Positions 1 through 10,289 of a stretch of 64,000 nucleotides of DNA are shown here, one piece after another (positions within the stretch are counted from its first letter, which is position 1; each line of letters opens with the position of its first letter). The stretch covers positions 37,757,948 to 37,821,947 of the forward strand of contig CM044326.1 of the NCBI GenBank assembly GCA_024291935.2. The letters are read 5' to 3'. The position numbers and the translations under genes were made by a program. This stretch comes from Okapia johnstoni (lineage: Eukaryota; Chordata; Mammalia; Artiodactyla; Giraffidae). The notes beneath the pieces are model-generated. The model ran no database searches, was not told the DNA's origin, and saw only the letters and a program-made list of their open reading frames with translations.

Positions 1-207
1 GGAGAACCCTCCTCTCACGGATCAACAGCACCCATGGCTCATTTTGAACTTTAACCTCGAGTTGGGGTTTGGATGATGGTGGAGACTTCTGGAAGTTTTC
101 CCAGAATGGCACTAGTGGACACGTGTCCTTTGAATCTAGTTAGCAAATCCTTCAATATTTCTTGTAGTCTCTCAAAAACAAGATTCCTCCTTATGCTGCT
201 GAAGGCA
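1..207. other. Unique sequence, nothing recognised
   Basis: No repeat family, splice-flanked open frame or RNA gene is recognisable here. It leads directly into the degenerate minisatellite that follows. Confidence 0.5.
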
Positions 208-672
208 AAACTCTGACTGAACTTGGGGGTCTCTCGCTGAACTTGAGCACCTCTGACTGGATTCTGGATGTCTCTGAACTGAGATATCGGACACCTTTTT
301 TTTTTTTTTTTGACATTTTATGTTATATCCCCCGATGAACAATGTTGTGGTATTTTCAGGTGTACAGCAAAGGGACTCAGTCATACATGTACATGTATCC
401 ATCCTTCCCCCCCACAAACCCCCTCCCATCCAAGGTGCCACATGACATTGAAACTTAAGCAACTTTGATTAAACTCTGAGCATCTGATTGAACTCACTGT
501 ATCTCTGAAGATTTCTGAAGTCTCTGACTGAAACCAGGCATCTCCGAGCTGCACGTGGGCATCTCTGACTGAAATCTGAGCATCTCTGATTCAACTCTCT
601 GTCTCTGACTGAATCTGGTGCTCTCTGCCTCAGCTTGGGCCTCTCTGGTGGACCTCTGGGCATCTTTAGAGT
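208..672. repeat. Degenerate ~21-bp minisatellite split by an L1 fragment
   Basis: Diverged units of about 19-24 bp follow the approximate pattern GAATCTGGGCATCTCTGACT. The recurring core is CTCTGACT or CTCTGATT, seen repeatedly between 208 and 290 and again between 455 and 672. The array is interrupted at 296-450 by an L1 3'-end fragment, so the array predates that insertion. The repeat produces small artefactual open frames on the minus strand (about 494-697), which explains their repetitive SEMxxFQSEM-like translation. Confidence 0.7.
296..450 (-). mobile_element. L1 3'-UTR fragment (artiodactyl type)
   Basis: A poly(T) run at 296-311 is followed by text typical of the reversed artiodactyl L1 3' end (TTTTCAGGTGTACAGCAAAG, then CATGTACATGTATCCAT, then CCATCCAAGGTGCCACAT). 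The poly(T) on the left shows minus-strand orientation. It is heavily 5'-truncated, with no coding part. It sits inside the degenerate minisatellite. No clear target-site duplication was found. Confidence 0.7.
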
Positions 673-1344
673 CTTTGCGCTGCCTGGGTCTGTGCACAGT
701 GCATGGTCTGTGGATGCTGGGGGCGGGGGACCCATGTAGGGCCTATTCCTTCCCCTCCCCTCCCTTCCCTCCTTCTCCTCTCAGGGTCTCCCCTTAACTT
801 TCTGTGAGTTTGGATAACACTTTAATATGAAACCTTTTCACGCCCTGCAGTTTAGTAACGCTCACACCTGTTCCCACCTCTGAGCGTCCCCACAAGACAC
901 GGGACAGCAGTTATCTCCCCCGCTGACAAGCGAGCGAACAGCCTCTGAGATCCCCGTCATCATTTTTCTGTCTCATCCTCAACCTTTCCAACAACTTCCC
1001 TTCTTCCTCTTACTCAGGTGCATGTCTTTGCCTTCTTTCGAATTTGACGTATTTCTTTTTAATGTGGTGGGAGAATTCGGGGCTGAAAGACACACCTCTC
1101 GTACACATTCTAAGAAAATATGTCTCCCTCACCCACCCTGGAGACTCCCACTGTCTCAAGTCCTTAAGAAGACACTGTGGGTTAGTCACATCCTTTGCTG
1201 CTAGAACTCTGCCCTGGTCCGGTTTGCAAGTCACCCTGGCAGGCCCCTTTCAGGGGGAGGCTTCGGCAGAGCAAACCACAAGCTGTGGTGTCAAGCGGAT
1301 CAACACCCGCCCCGGGGCCTCAGGAGGCAGCGCAGGGGCCGCAC
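673..1344. other. Unique sequence, no gene seen
   Basis: Pyrimidine-rich DNA near 745-790 passes into mixed unique sequence. The overlapping short open frames on both strands around 1010-1344 have no recognisable domain. They overlap the CpG-rich segment that starts near 1290. Confidence 0.5.
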
Positions 1345-1510
1345 CTGCGCATGCGCTCAAGCCGGTCCAGGCGGTCAGCGAGGCTGCGCGTGAGCTTGAA
1401 GGCCACGGGGTCTGGGACCAGCCGGAAGACGGCGGCCTGTGCCAGCTGCCCGGCCCGCTGTGGCGCTGAGGTTTCTCCCACATGGAGGATTCCCCCGGCC
1501 GGAACGGGGC
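1290..1510. other. Local CpG-dense segment
   Basis: Roughly 20 or more CpG dinucleotides occur in about 215 bp by eye, in a window that is otherwise CpG-poor. It is too short for a classic promoter CpG island. GC-rich coding exons, especially terminal or near-terminal ones, often look like this. It encloses the exon candidate at 1345-1465. Confidence 0.55.
1345..1465 (-). CDS. Candidate internal coding exon, unrecognised protein
   Basis: On the minus strand a 121-bp segment lies between an acceptor-like AACCTCAG and a donor-like CGCAG|GTGCGG. It reads through one frame with no stop: 2 bases, 39 codons, 2 bases. The peptide is alanine/leucine/arginine-rich and amphipathic, with AQAAVFRLVPDPVAFKLTRS followed by LADRLDRLERMR, which looks like a short helical or coiled-coil stretch. 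If the donor is not used, a stop follows within a few codons. The frame is also open for about 20 codons upstream of the proposed acceptor, so the exon could begin earlier. The polypyrimidine tract is weak. I do not recognise the protein, and no neighbouring exon is evident. The exon model is inference; the open frame, CpG density and GT/AG sites are visible. Confidence 0.3.
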
Positions 1511-2865
1511 CAGAGGGACAAAGAGGACATGTTCACTGTGACATTCAACTGAAATTGCCTCTTTCAAACTAAACCACTATCAAAGCAGTTCTTTGAAAGA
1601 GGCCTGGGTGTAGAAGCACATCATTTGAAATAGTTGGTTTATCAGGGGACTTTATCGTGGAAACCAGGGGAGGGCCTCACCAGAGAGAAGCCGCGTGGGC
1701 TGCCGTGGGGCACAGTGACCCCGACACATATTTCCCAGGGGGCATCAGGTGTCTGGTCCTGGGTCTCTGGGTGTTCACAGCCAACCCGAGGATGAAAGGG
1801 AAGAGGCAGGTGGGAGCAGCCACGACGGTGTTTGAGTCAGAGCGGGTGTTCGACAAGGGAGGGAGGTGGAAGCTGGAAAACACTGTCCACCAAGGTCGTT
1901 TCTGTGGGGGTGTGGCAGGGCCTGTGGACAGAAAGCTGAGCTTTGGCTGAGCTTTCTAGACAATTCTGTCTCTATTCTTGGTGTAAAACATCAAAGCTCA
2001 CACCCGTCTTCCCCCACAGGCTTGCTAAGATGTGATCAGAGGTTGACCACATGGGTTTGGTTTATAAATGCTGAGCTCCCCCTCCCCACCCAACCCTGTA
2101 CCCCATCCTCCTTGCTCTCCCTTGATTGAAGAAAATGCTCTGTCTTCTCTCTTGGGCCAACAAACAGCCCTGATACCAGCCAGGTGGGTTCTTCAATGAT
2201 TGTTGTGAAAAACCAAGGGAGAGCAGCTTGCTTTTCAGCAGAAGGAAGCCAAGGACTTGTTTGCAAACTTGACCTCTTGGAAGCATCGTTGGTGGGGACT
2301 TCTAGGAGGAAGAGATGAGGAGAGCTGGCCGGCCCTGGGGTGGGGTGCAGAGCTTTCCATGTAAGCCCCGGCAATTCTCAGGGCCCAGATGAAGGACACT
2401 GGCCTTCACGACCCTTCGGGCAGTGTGTGTCCACAATGATGCATCTGGCAGACCCCCACTCATTCAAAAGAATTAGGCTGACAACTGGGGATGTTATATA
2501 GCTGCCATTCATTTGACACAACCGTAAAACTCCAAAGTTTGGAGGGATGACGAAAGTGGCTGAGAGTGTAATGTGAACCTGATACGGTTAAGCAAAAGAA
2601 AATGCATCTATAAATCACATGATGTATCCTGATGCGGATTTCAGATTCAAGTTGACAGCATTTTGGGCTTGGACACCAGTTTTACAGAATGATCACAAGG
2701 AAAAAATAATTGTACAAACAGAACAAAGTTTGCAAATTTGGGGAAGGGACAGGAAGAAAGGGAGACCTAATAGAGTCCTGGTCTCTACATGTGTGAATTC
2801 CCAACAAGGAGTGGAACTCAAAGAGGGGCACTTCTGCAAGATGGATTCTTAGGACCACTAGGGTT
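1511..2865. other. Unique sequence, no gene seen
   Basis: Mixed-composition DNA without recognisable repeats. Several open frames of 60-112 codons occur on both strands, but none shows a family motif, and they overlap one another in different frames. That is the pattern expected by chance. Confidence 0.5.
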
Positions 2866-3044
2866 TGTTGAGCATTTGCTGTATGTCAGTAAATGTATTT
2901 CATCCTCACAATAGCACAGCAGGGTAAGTTCCTCATTACAGATCAGGCGACCGAAGGTCAGAGAAGTGAGGCAGTCATCCCGGGTGTCTTGGCTTTCCAG
3001 TGGTGAAGATGAGAATCCAGCCCATGCAGGCTGACTCCATGCAC
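2866..3044 (-). mobile_element. MIR SINE fragment
   Basis: Reads as the reverse complement of MIR: TTGAGCATTTGCTGTATGTC, then ATCCTCACAATAGCAC, then CATTACAGATCAGGCGAC and GGTCAGAGAAGTGAGGCA, ending in GGCTGACTCCATGCAC. It is a nearly full-length, strongly diverged copy of this ancient mammalian SINE. Confidence 0.7.
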
Positions 3045-3167
3045 CGCCCCCCACACACCCCCACCTCACTGTCCAGGTGGAGCCAGAAGATGTAGTGCAA
3101 GGAGTCACAGAGGCTGTTTCGTGGTGCCTGAGATGCTGCCGTCTCACCATCTTCATCATCTCCCAGG

Positions 3168-3245
3168 AGGGCTCAGCCTCTGCATCTGCAGGATGGGAAT
3201 AATGAAAAACCCACTCCTTTGGGCTGTTGTTAGGACACAAATTGA
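3168..3245 (+). mobile_element. MIR SINE fragment
   Basis: CTCAGCCTCTGCATCTGCAG followed by GATGGGAATAATGA and GGGCTGTTGTTAGGA match the sense MIR core (CTCAGTTTCCTCATCTGTAA then GGGTTGTTGTGAGG). It is short and diverged, and lies close to an opposite-strand MIR. Confidence 0.5.
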
Positions 3246-3949
3246 TTTCATCTGATTAAGATGTCAATCTACCCCTGTGCTTACTGCCTCATAGGCTCTC
3301 AAGGTTTCCCTGCTTCTCGTTTTTCCTTTTCTTCACTCCTCCAGAAGGTGAACTTGATATGGGTTTGCACTCAGCAAGCTGGATGTCCTTTAACAGGTGG
3401 AGTCAGGCTCCCAGGGCTGTCAGAAAATGCCCCCCGCCCCACACCCCATACATGGGTGATTGTTCCTTGGTGAGTTCCCAGTTGGGTATGGGTGGTGTTT
3501 GGACTTCTACATTGTGGCTCATTGGGACAGGACAAATAACCACTATTCGAAAGGTCATTCATTCAGGGGTCAGCCAAGGTCAGTTGCAGTGGTCCTGCCA
3601 ACTGGCCCATCTATCTGATCAGAAATCATACCAAATAGGGAAGGAAAGAGAACTGGCAGGGAGGCTAGGGACATTTTCTCAGTGCCTGAATCACCAAGAT
3701 AACAAGATTGCAGCTACGTGTCCCTAATGCAGGGCTGGTTCAGCCTGAGAAGGTGAGACCTGACTTGGGTGCCCAAGTCCCAAATGTTCATGAGAGCATG
3801 AACCAAGCTGGAGACCCAACTTCTCACGTGGTTTGTCTGTGGATGGTCACAGCCCCTTAGCCAATGCCATTGGCTCTACATATTATTAGTCCCTTACGAT
3901 GGTCCCCCAGGATTTAGTAGAGCACTCAAAATAAATTTATTGCAAGTAT
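3246..3949. other. Unique sequence, no gene seen
   Basis: No repeat or gene is recognised. A 122-codon plus-strand open frame at 3359-3727 has no recognisable domain, no splice context and no homologue that I know, so it is not called. Confidence 0.45.
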
Positions 3950-4075
3950 TACACGTGTATTGAAAAAAAAAAAAAACCCTTCAAACAGTATAAAATAGAT
4001 ATATAAGGAAAAGTTTCTTTTGCAGCAGGAGTGACTACTGTTAACTGTTTGTATTTATCCTTTTAGAAATAGACC
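3950..4075 (-). mobile_element. Old L1 (L1M-type) fragment
   Basis: The pattern of an A-run, then AGCAGGAGTGACTACTGTTA, then ACTGTTTGTATTTATCCTTT resembles the old L1 segment that reads 'aggtaaccactgttaacagtttggtgtgtatccttcc'. It is strongly diverged and the orientation is inferred from that resemblance. Confidence 0.4.
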
Positions 4076-4330
4076 AGAGGGGCTTCTGATCATTACTGGG
4101 GATGCTGATATGCAAATGGAGGGTATATAATAAAACTCAGGGAGTGTCATCCACTATCAAGAGGTAAAGAAAGAGCTTTTGGGGTCTTTTGGGAGTCTCT
4201 AATGCTTATGAGGAATAAATGCACAGAGAGGCAAAGGTTTTTAATGGTGAATATGAGTTTTCTTTAAAAAAAAAAAAAATTCCATGTAGGGGGAAATCAT
4301 AGGCAGAGAAGAATATAGGAAGAAAAAGGG

Positions 4331-4352
4331 GTGTCTGTGTGTGAGAGTATGT

Positions 4353-4400
<48 letters not shown>
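4331..4400. repeat. (GT)n microsatellite
   Basis: An uninterrupted GT run of about 21 units at 4359-4400 is preceded by an interrupted GT/GA tract from 4331. The pure run is long enough to be length-polymorphic. Confidence 0.95.
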
Positions 4401-4402
<2 letters not shown>

Positions 4403-4654
4403 GGCCTGGTGGGGGTTGGGGGGTGATGCTCAAAGGAAAGCAGAGCCCATGTCATCAGTCCTGAGCTCTGCAGAGATACGAGCCAGTGCGACCTCAGGTG
4501 GGACTGTGACAGTTCAGAGGGACAGAGGACACCAAGATGACACAATGTTCTGTGGCACCAATGCTCTTTCCAAGCCCCTGCAGTGCCACAAAGTTGTTTC
4601 AAAGCCACACTACACCCCTCTCCTTCCCGTGCTTCCTGCCATCCACAGAATGGA

Positions 4655-4815
4655 CCAGCCTGCTGGGTTCAAACCCCAGACCAGCCACTCTAACTGTCTA
4701 ACCTTCAACAAGATACAGCCCTCTTTCTGCTTCAGTTCATTGGTCTACAAAAAAGGAAACATGAATAGTCCACTGAAGCAGATTACTGGGAACTTTAAAT
4801 GGATTAATCTATGCA
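4655..4815 (+). mobile_element. MIR SINE fragment
   Basis: TGCTGGGTTCAAACCCCAGA (tRNA-like B-box region), then CCACTCTAACTGTCTAACCT, then TGCTTCAGTTCATTGGTCTA and a GGATTAATCTATGCACA tail follow the order of sense MIR. It is diverged but nearly complete. Confidence 0.6.
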
Positions 4816-5329
4816 CACAGTAGAATGCAAAGAGGGAAACTGAAAAAAAACAAAGACTTGTGATACTCCTAGTCAATACTGCAAAGTCCTGAAGGCACAA
4901 GACACGAGGGTGGAGGGCATACCCTTGGCCTGGAGAAGGTCACGGACCAGAAGGTCATGGACCAGTGGGCCAATCAGACCTGGGACAGACACTTATCACA
5001 GCAAAGCCCTACAGAACAGGTCCTGAGGAGGCAGCAGGAGGGCTCAAGGGACCTTCCCCAAGGAATGTGATTTGATACAATATGCCTCTTTGCCAGGCAG
5101 GAAGGAGGAGGTGGATTCTGGGGCCAGGTCCTTTCTGGATCCTTCCATTCTCTCCCAGGAGGCAGGGAAGGCTGTGAATTCCCAACCAGCATCTCCCCTG
5201 ATCCAGATGCTGCCCCAGACTCCACTGGCATTTGAATAATGCAGCTTCAGCGGGAGGTGGGGTGGGTGGCAGGCACTTCCTGCCTTACTGTCCCCCCTGC
5301 ACATGGGTGCCGCTGCATAATGATCTGGG
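4816..5329. other. Unique sequence, no gene seen
   Basis: GGTCACGGACCAGAAGGTCA followed by TGGACCAGTGGGCCA is a small local near-duplication around 4938-4972. Otherwise the stretch is unremarkable. Confidence 0.45.
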
Positions 5330-5850
5330 CTGGCTCAAAAGAAGGGATCTTGGTTCAAAATGTATGAGTTCATTTTTATGTTCTACTGAGAAAATTTATT
5401 CAGTGTGATGCTCGGTAGCGAGTGCCGTAAAACACCTTAATCCCTGGTTGAAGAAAGGTAATACCTTGACAGATGTGTGCCTCCTACTTTCCTCCCGGCC
5501 ATGTTTCAACAACAAACCTTTATTTCTGCTTCTCGGCTGTAGCAGGGAAGAGAAGAAAAAAAAAAAAGAGGAGAGCAATAAAGCAGTCAGAAATCTCAGG
5601 AGCCAGGCGGCGATGCAATCGTAATGACAGATTTTTAATGTGGCGGGAGAGATTGACAGAGAAATGTCTTCGGAGCAAACGCTTGCCAGATGGAATGCAA
5701 ACGGTTTATTGGAGTAGAGAGGTGCAGCTGAACCGCGGAGAGAGCGGGCGGAAGGTGGTCTTTCTGGATGCTGCAAGTAAACACACCAGGGAGGGGGATG
5801 CATGGGGGGAGGGGGAGAGAAGAGACAAAAATATCAATTAATTAATTGAG
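5330..5850. promoter_or_regulatory. Candidate conserved noncoding element
   Basis: A repeat-free stretch with the texture of vertebrate conserved noncoding DNA: alternating AT-rich homeodomain-like words, and rare CpG-containing words such as GATGCTCGGTAGCGAGTGCC. GAGATTGACAGAGAAATG contains a TGACAG (MEIS/TGIF-type) core, and ATTAATTAATTGAG lies at the right end. Open frames on both strands here lack domains. Function and conservation are inferred from composition only; no alignment was possible. Confidence 0.35.
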
Positions 5851-6074
5851 AGAAAGGCATCGAGGTAGACCCCAGATATGCCTTGCAGACAATGATCAGC
5901 CTGTCCTCAAACATCAACAGAATGTAAGGTCCCCAAAAGCTGAGACAGGGGAGAGGACCGCATTTGAAAGTAGAAAGATCTGGATTCAAGGTTATAGCTG
6001 GTTCAACTGGTGAAGTTCTGTTGAATCTGGAAGCTCAGCTTTTTCTGTAACTTTGAGCCCTTTGAATATTTATT

Positions 6075-6175
6075 GTTCTACTATCATTTTCAGTGTCTCC
6101 TGGGTACCAGGCACTGTGGCCAGAAAGGGACAATGACTCTGTCCTAAAGATGTTTGATGAGATGCACATGCATAA
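6075..6175 (-). mobile_element. L2 LINE 3'-end fragment
   Basis: GTGTCTCCTGGGTACCAGGC followed by ACTGTGGCCAGAAAGGGACA is the reversed L2 3' end (ctatgtgccaggcactgtgctagg...). Short and diverged. Confidence 0.45.
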
Positions 6176-6253
6176 CATTTATTAATTTGATCTCTGTGAA
6201 AAGCAATATAATATATCCTCAAATTACGCACGAGTATATAAATATATGTGTTT

Positions 6254-6462
6254 GAAAGTCAAAGTGTTAGTTGCTCAAGCATGTGCTACTCTTTGCGACC
6301 CCATGGACCGTAGCCCATCAGGCTCCTCCATCCATGGAATTCTCCAGAATACTGGAGTGAGTTGCCATGCTCTTCTCCAGGGGATCTTCCTGACCCAGGG
6401 ATCAAACCGGCGTCTTCTGAATTGTAGGCAGATTTTACAGTCTGAGCCACTAGGGAAGCCCC
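6254..6462 (-). mobile_element. Bov-tA SINE
   Basis: Full-length antisense copy: GTTAGTTGCTCAAGCATGTG, TTTGCGACCCCATGGACCGT, CAGGGGATCTTCCTGACCCA, and the tRNA-like end CTGAGCCACTAGGGAAGCCC. The tRNA-Glu-derived head (A/B boxes) is at the right end, so the element is on the minus strand. Confidence 0.93.
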
Positions 6463-6487
6463 ATATATGTATTTATCTAACTATATA

Positions 6488-6567
6488 TCCACTCATCCAT
6501 AATATCCATCCATCCATGCAACCACCCTCCGTTCATCCATCCAGCCACCCACCCATCCATCCATCCC
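6488..6567. repeat. (CATC)n-type degenerate microsatellite
   Basis: ATCCATCCATCCATGCAACC followed by CCACCCACCCATCCATCCAT. It lies just downstream of a Bov-tA copy. Confidence 0.85.
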
Positions 6568-6668
6568 TTTTTCCTCCCTTTTAAAATCATTTTCTGTATA
6601 CAGCTCACAATCTGTTGGAAGTGGATAAAATTTGTGGTATTCTCCAATTCAAAACTCAGTAAAAGTGT

Positions 6669-7726
6669 ACAGTTCAGTTCAGTCGCTCAGTCGTGTCCGA
6701 CTCTTTGTGACCCCGTGAATCGCAGCAGGCCAGGCCTCCCTGTCCATCACCAACTCCCGGAGTTTACCCAAACCCTTGTCCATCGAGTCGGTGATGCCAT
6801 CCAGCCATCTCATCCTCTGTCATCCCCTTCTCCTCCTGCCCCCAATCCTTCCCAGCATCGGGGTCTTTTCCAATGAGTCAACTCTTCGCATGAGGTGGCC
6901 AAAGTACTGGAGTTTCAGCTTCAACATCAGTCCTTCCAATGAACACTCAGGACTGATCTCCTTTAGTATGGACTGGTTGGATCTCCTTGCAGTCTAAGGG
7001 ACTCTCAAGAGTCTTCTCCAACACCACAGTTCAAAAGCATCAATTCTTTGGTGCTCAGCTTTCTTCACAGTCCAACTCTCACATCCATACATGACTACTG
7101 GAAAAACCATAGCCTTGACTAGACGGACCTTTGTTGGCAAAGTAATGTCTCTGCTTTTTAATATGCTGTCTAGGTTGGTCATATCTTTCCTTCCAAGGAA
7201 TAAGCATCTTTTAATTTCATGGCTGCAATAACCATCTGCAGTGATTTTGGAGCCCAAAAAAATAAAGTCTGACACTGTTTCCCCATCTATTTCCCATGAA
7301 GTGATGGGACCAGATGCCATGATTTTAGCTTTCTGAACGTTGACCTTTAAGCCAACTTCTTCACTCTCCTCTTTCACTTTCATCAAGAGGCTCTTTAGTT
7401 CTTCTTCACTTTCTGCCATAAGGGTGGTGTCATCTGCATACCTGAGGTTATTGATATTTCTCCCGGCAGTCTTGATTCCAGCTTGTGCTTCTTCCAGCCC
7501 AGCGTTTCTCATGATGTACTCTGCATATAAGTTAAATAAGCAGGGTGACAATATACAGCCTTGACGTACTCCTTTTCCTATTTGGAACCAGTCTGTTGTT
7601 CCATGTCCAGTTCTAACTGTTGCTTCCTGACCTGCATACAGGTTTCTCAAGAGGCAGGTCAGGTGGTCTGGTATGCCCATCTCTTTCAGAATTTTCCACA
7701 GTTTATTGTGATCCACACAGTCAATA
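6669..7726 (-). mobile_element. BovB (RTE) LINE, 3' half
   Basis: A minus-strand BovB copy of about 1,058 bp. Its 3' end is marked at the left by the (ACTGA)n-type tail, seen as CAGTTCAGTTCAGTCGCTCA. The copy spans the reverse-transcriptase palm through the C-terminal part and breaks off at the left side of the VDHNKLW region (plus-strand GATCCACACAGTCAA), so it is 5'-truncated. Short similar words (TAAAAG) flank both ends, but no convincing target-site duplication was found. Confidence 0.93.
6994..7716 (-). pseudogene. BovB reverse transcriptase, broken
   Basis: An uninterrupted frame of 240 codons covers the reverse-transcriptase fingers/palm and connecting region of a BovB ORF2-like protein, an enzyme that copies the element's RNA at a nicked target. 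Visible landmarks are GKGVRQGCILSPCLFNLYAE, the catalytic box RYADDTT with both aspartates, the KIMASGPITSWEI stretch, and VMYGCESWTVKKAE. The frame ends in a TAG where the related copy at 45.8 kb has TGG (tryptophan) in the text RVPWTA, so one substitution ended the frame. The endonuclease and N-terminal parts are missing because of 5' truncation, so it cannot act autonomously. The open frame itself is seen; loss of function is inference. Confidence 0.9.
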
Positions 7727-9529
7727 GCACTTAAAAGAGGAAGAGTGGGAAAATCATTATTTTCAATTCTGAAAAATAATCAAATATTAGTAATACGTTC
7801 AAATCCATAAAGATACCATTATATGGAAAGGCCACATTTAAAGAATATAAATAGCTGCAATATAAGAGAATGACTAAATCTGCAAAAGTAAAATGAATAT
7901 TTAAAGCCTCCGTAGGACTATGTCAAAGACCCCAGGGATCTGAGCTACCCTGATATTCTGACTCAAGTTCCAACATTTTCATGAACCAGCTCTGACTTCA
8001 AGCAAATCACTTCTCTTTATGGCCTCAGTTTCCCAAGCTTGTAAAATCAGGTATGGTGTATTGAATCCATACACTATAATTTACAGGTGACATGATTCCC
8101 TACATCCTTGTGTTGCTGGCATTTTTAGGGTTTTAAGTGTAGGTTTCTGCCAGTGGATATTCTCAAGACTAACAGTAACTTTAAAACAAAGCCACAGAAT
8201 GTCAGGCAAAAGTGGAATGTGCTTTTACAATATATAATACAATAAAATAATTTTCTTAAATAATCCACAACAGATGAATTCATCCTCTCTTTAGAAAACT
8301 CCAGTCAAACATAAAGAAGTCCCTTTTCAGCACCAGGAGCTACAAACCTCCTTATCCTCAGAAACAAACAAATGTAACTTCATGTTCTCAGAGATGGCAA
8401 GTCAAGTTGAAACCTGTTGTTACAGCCCTGCGGAAAATGTAGACCCGTAAGATTTCATGCCAGACGTTGGGTGCCAGACATCTTGCAATGGGGAGGGGAA
8501 GGTTGGAGGGAATAAGAAAAATAGTAGTTAAATAGAAGAACAGAATGGGAGAAAATAAAATCATACTTCCAAGCCATTTAGACAGCATTCTTCTCTGACA
8601 CGTTCAAGATACTAATCTCAGCCAAGAAGAAAGTTCACAATGAGAAGCACTGTGAGCCCCTTGGGGGTAAAAGGTGTTCTGTGTCAGGACTGGCTTGGTG
8701 CAAAGGGGTGTTTTTACTCACTTTGCATATGACTCTATTTTCCAGCTCCATAGAGTGTTGGGGGCTTTAGCATCTGAGAAAAAAAGAAATAACCAAAGCA
8801 GCGTGCGACAGAAAGTTGTATTTGCGCCGTGTGCATCTGGCATGCTTTCTGTTCACGTTTCATCCTGCCCGGTCTTACGGTCTCAGAGGAAATAGCCCGA
8901 AGCCTCCTGATCTGTTCAGCCCAGTGTTTTTACTTCTGTCTTAAAACAAACGGCCAAATAAACAAATGGTATGTTTTCTCATAGACTACTGTTCTTTGGA
9001 GCTCTTATATTGTCCTGTTCGGATTTACTTCTTAAAAAATTAAAACCCTGCTTGGCATGAGGATCTGGCTGAGTAAGGACATTTCAGGCCAAAAATCAAA
9101 CAAGGTAAAGGTTTGGTTTAGTTTAGTTAAAAAGGTTTAGGAGACAAAAAACAGACAGCTGGATATTTAGAATATACACAGTTGGCTTCTTTGGGTTCAT
9201 TAAAGAGAAAAAAAATAAAAAGGCAGTACAATAACTTCTTGATTTGATATTTGCACTGCCTCTCCAAATTCCTGACAAGATTTTTTAAGCTGAAAGCCTA
9301 TTGTACAAAAGCCTTTCCCCATTCTTTTATGTAAAAAGAACAATGGGCTAGGTGTCAGATGACTTGTTCTGGCTCAGTTCCATTCCTTAAACATGACTGC
9401 AGGTAAATGGGTCAGGTTATCAGAACCTCAACATACTCAACTAGGAAATGGGTACAAGAATGACACAATATAACCCTCAGGAGAATCCCAGGACCTGTAA
9501 GCCATAAAGTTTATGTACATAGAGGAGAT
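7727..9529. other. Mostly unique sequence, no gene seen
   Basis: Repeat-poor DNA with one old MIR near 7965-8060. The stretch around 8670-8890 (TTTGCATATGACTCTATTTT, GCAGCGTGCGACAGAAAGTT, TTGCGCCGTGTGCATCTGGC) retains CpG words amid AT-rich DNA and may be conserved noncoding sequence. No coding gene is evident. Confidence 0.45.
7965..8060 (+). mobile_element. MIR SINE fragment
   Basis: CAAGCAAATCACTTCTCTTT followed by ATGGCCTCAGTTTCCCAAGC and TTGTAAAATCAGG matches the sense MIR core. Confidence 0.6.
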
Positions 9530-9815
9530 TAACCCTGAATGTTCATTGGAAAGACTGATACTGAAGCTGAAGCTCCAATACTTTGGCCACCCGATGCTAA
9601 GAGCCAACTCACTGGAAAAGACCCTGAAGCTGAAAAAGATTGAAGGCAGGAAGAGAAGGGGACGACAGAGGATGAGATGGTTGGATGGCATCACTGACCT
9701 GATGGACATGAGTTTGAGTAAACTCCAGGAGATGGTGAAGAACAGGGAAGCCTGGCAGGCTGCAGTCCATGGGGTCGCAAAGAGTTGGACACGACTGAGC
9801 AACTGAACAGCAACA
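9530..9815 (+). mobile_element. BovB 3'-end fragment
   Basis: Starts at the GTTCATTGGAAAGACTGATA region and runs through AGGATGAGATGGTTGGATGG and TGGGGTCGCAAAGAGTTGGA to a CGACTGAGCAACTGAACAGC tail. An in-frame stretch (9513-9806) reads the C-terminal BovB tail ([12 protein letters not shown]) with no stop, but it is only the end of the protein. Confidence 0.92.
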
Positions 9816-10289
9816 TAGATCCTGTGGCTGTAACCTGAAAACTAGCCTGTTCTCACTGATGTCGATGACAACATTTTCTAGCTCCCTGCTTTCTGGTAAC
9901 TCAGGGCTCAGCCACAGATTTCTAGGACCACATCTGATCAGTATAGGCTTGAACAATGTTGGCTTAGAGGTAAAGCACCTTAATCATATAGAGAGTTTTT
10001 ATGTTCCACAGGTTCTCATTTTCTCTTTGTTTCTGAGGAGGACCTAGAGCCACATCTATTCTATGGGGTTTTAGCAATAGTTTACTTAACTTTGTTCTGC
10101 TTTTGTTGAAACAAAGAAGGTATCATGGAATGACTAATAGCGTGGGGATATTTTTTTCTCCTCTTGTTGCCCTCCATCATTTGGGATATTGAGCAGAACT
10201 AGGCAGAGGAATAAATAGGATCACACAATAGAACATAGTTATATACTAACGTTGAAAACACTGGGAAGTGAAGTCAGTTTGAGTTGAAT
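9816..10289. other. Unique sequence, no gene seen
   Basis: No repeat or coding signature recognised. Confidence 0.45.

Noticed and set aside
494..697. Minus-strand open frame with repetitive SEM/FQSEM peptide
   Set aside because: It is the translation of the 21-bp minisatellite. The periodic peptide follows from the DNA repeat, with no independent sign of coding.
1290..1510. CpG island promoter
   Set aside because: The CpG-dense part is only about 215 bp and no first-exon or TATA/Inr arrangement is evident. An internal GC-rich exon fits better.
7340..7564. 74-codon frame antisense to the BovB reverse transcriptase, repeated at 45212-45436 on the other strand
   Set aside because: Both copies are shadows of the same BovB coding segment, so their similarity reflects shared element ancestry and not a conserved antisense gene.
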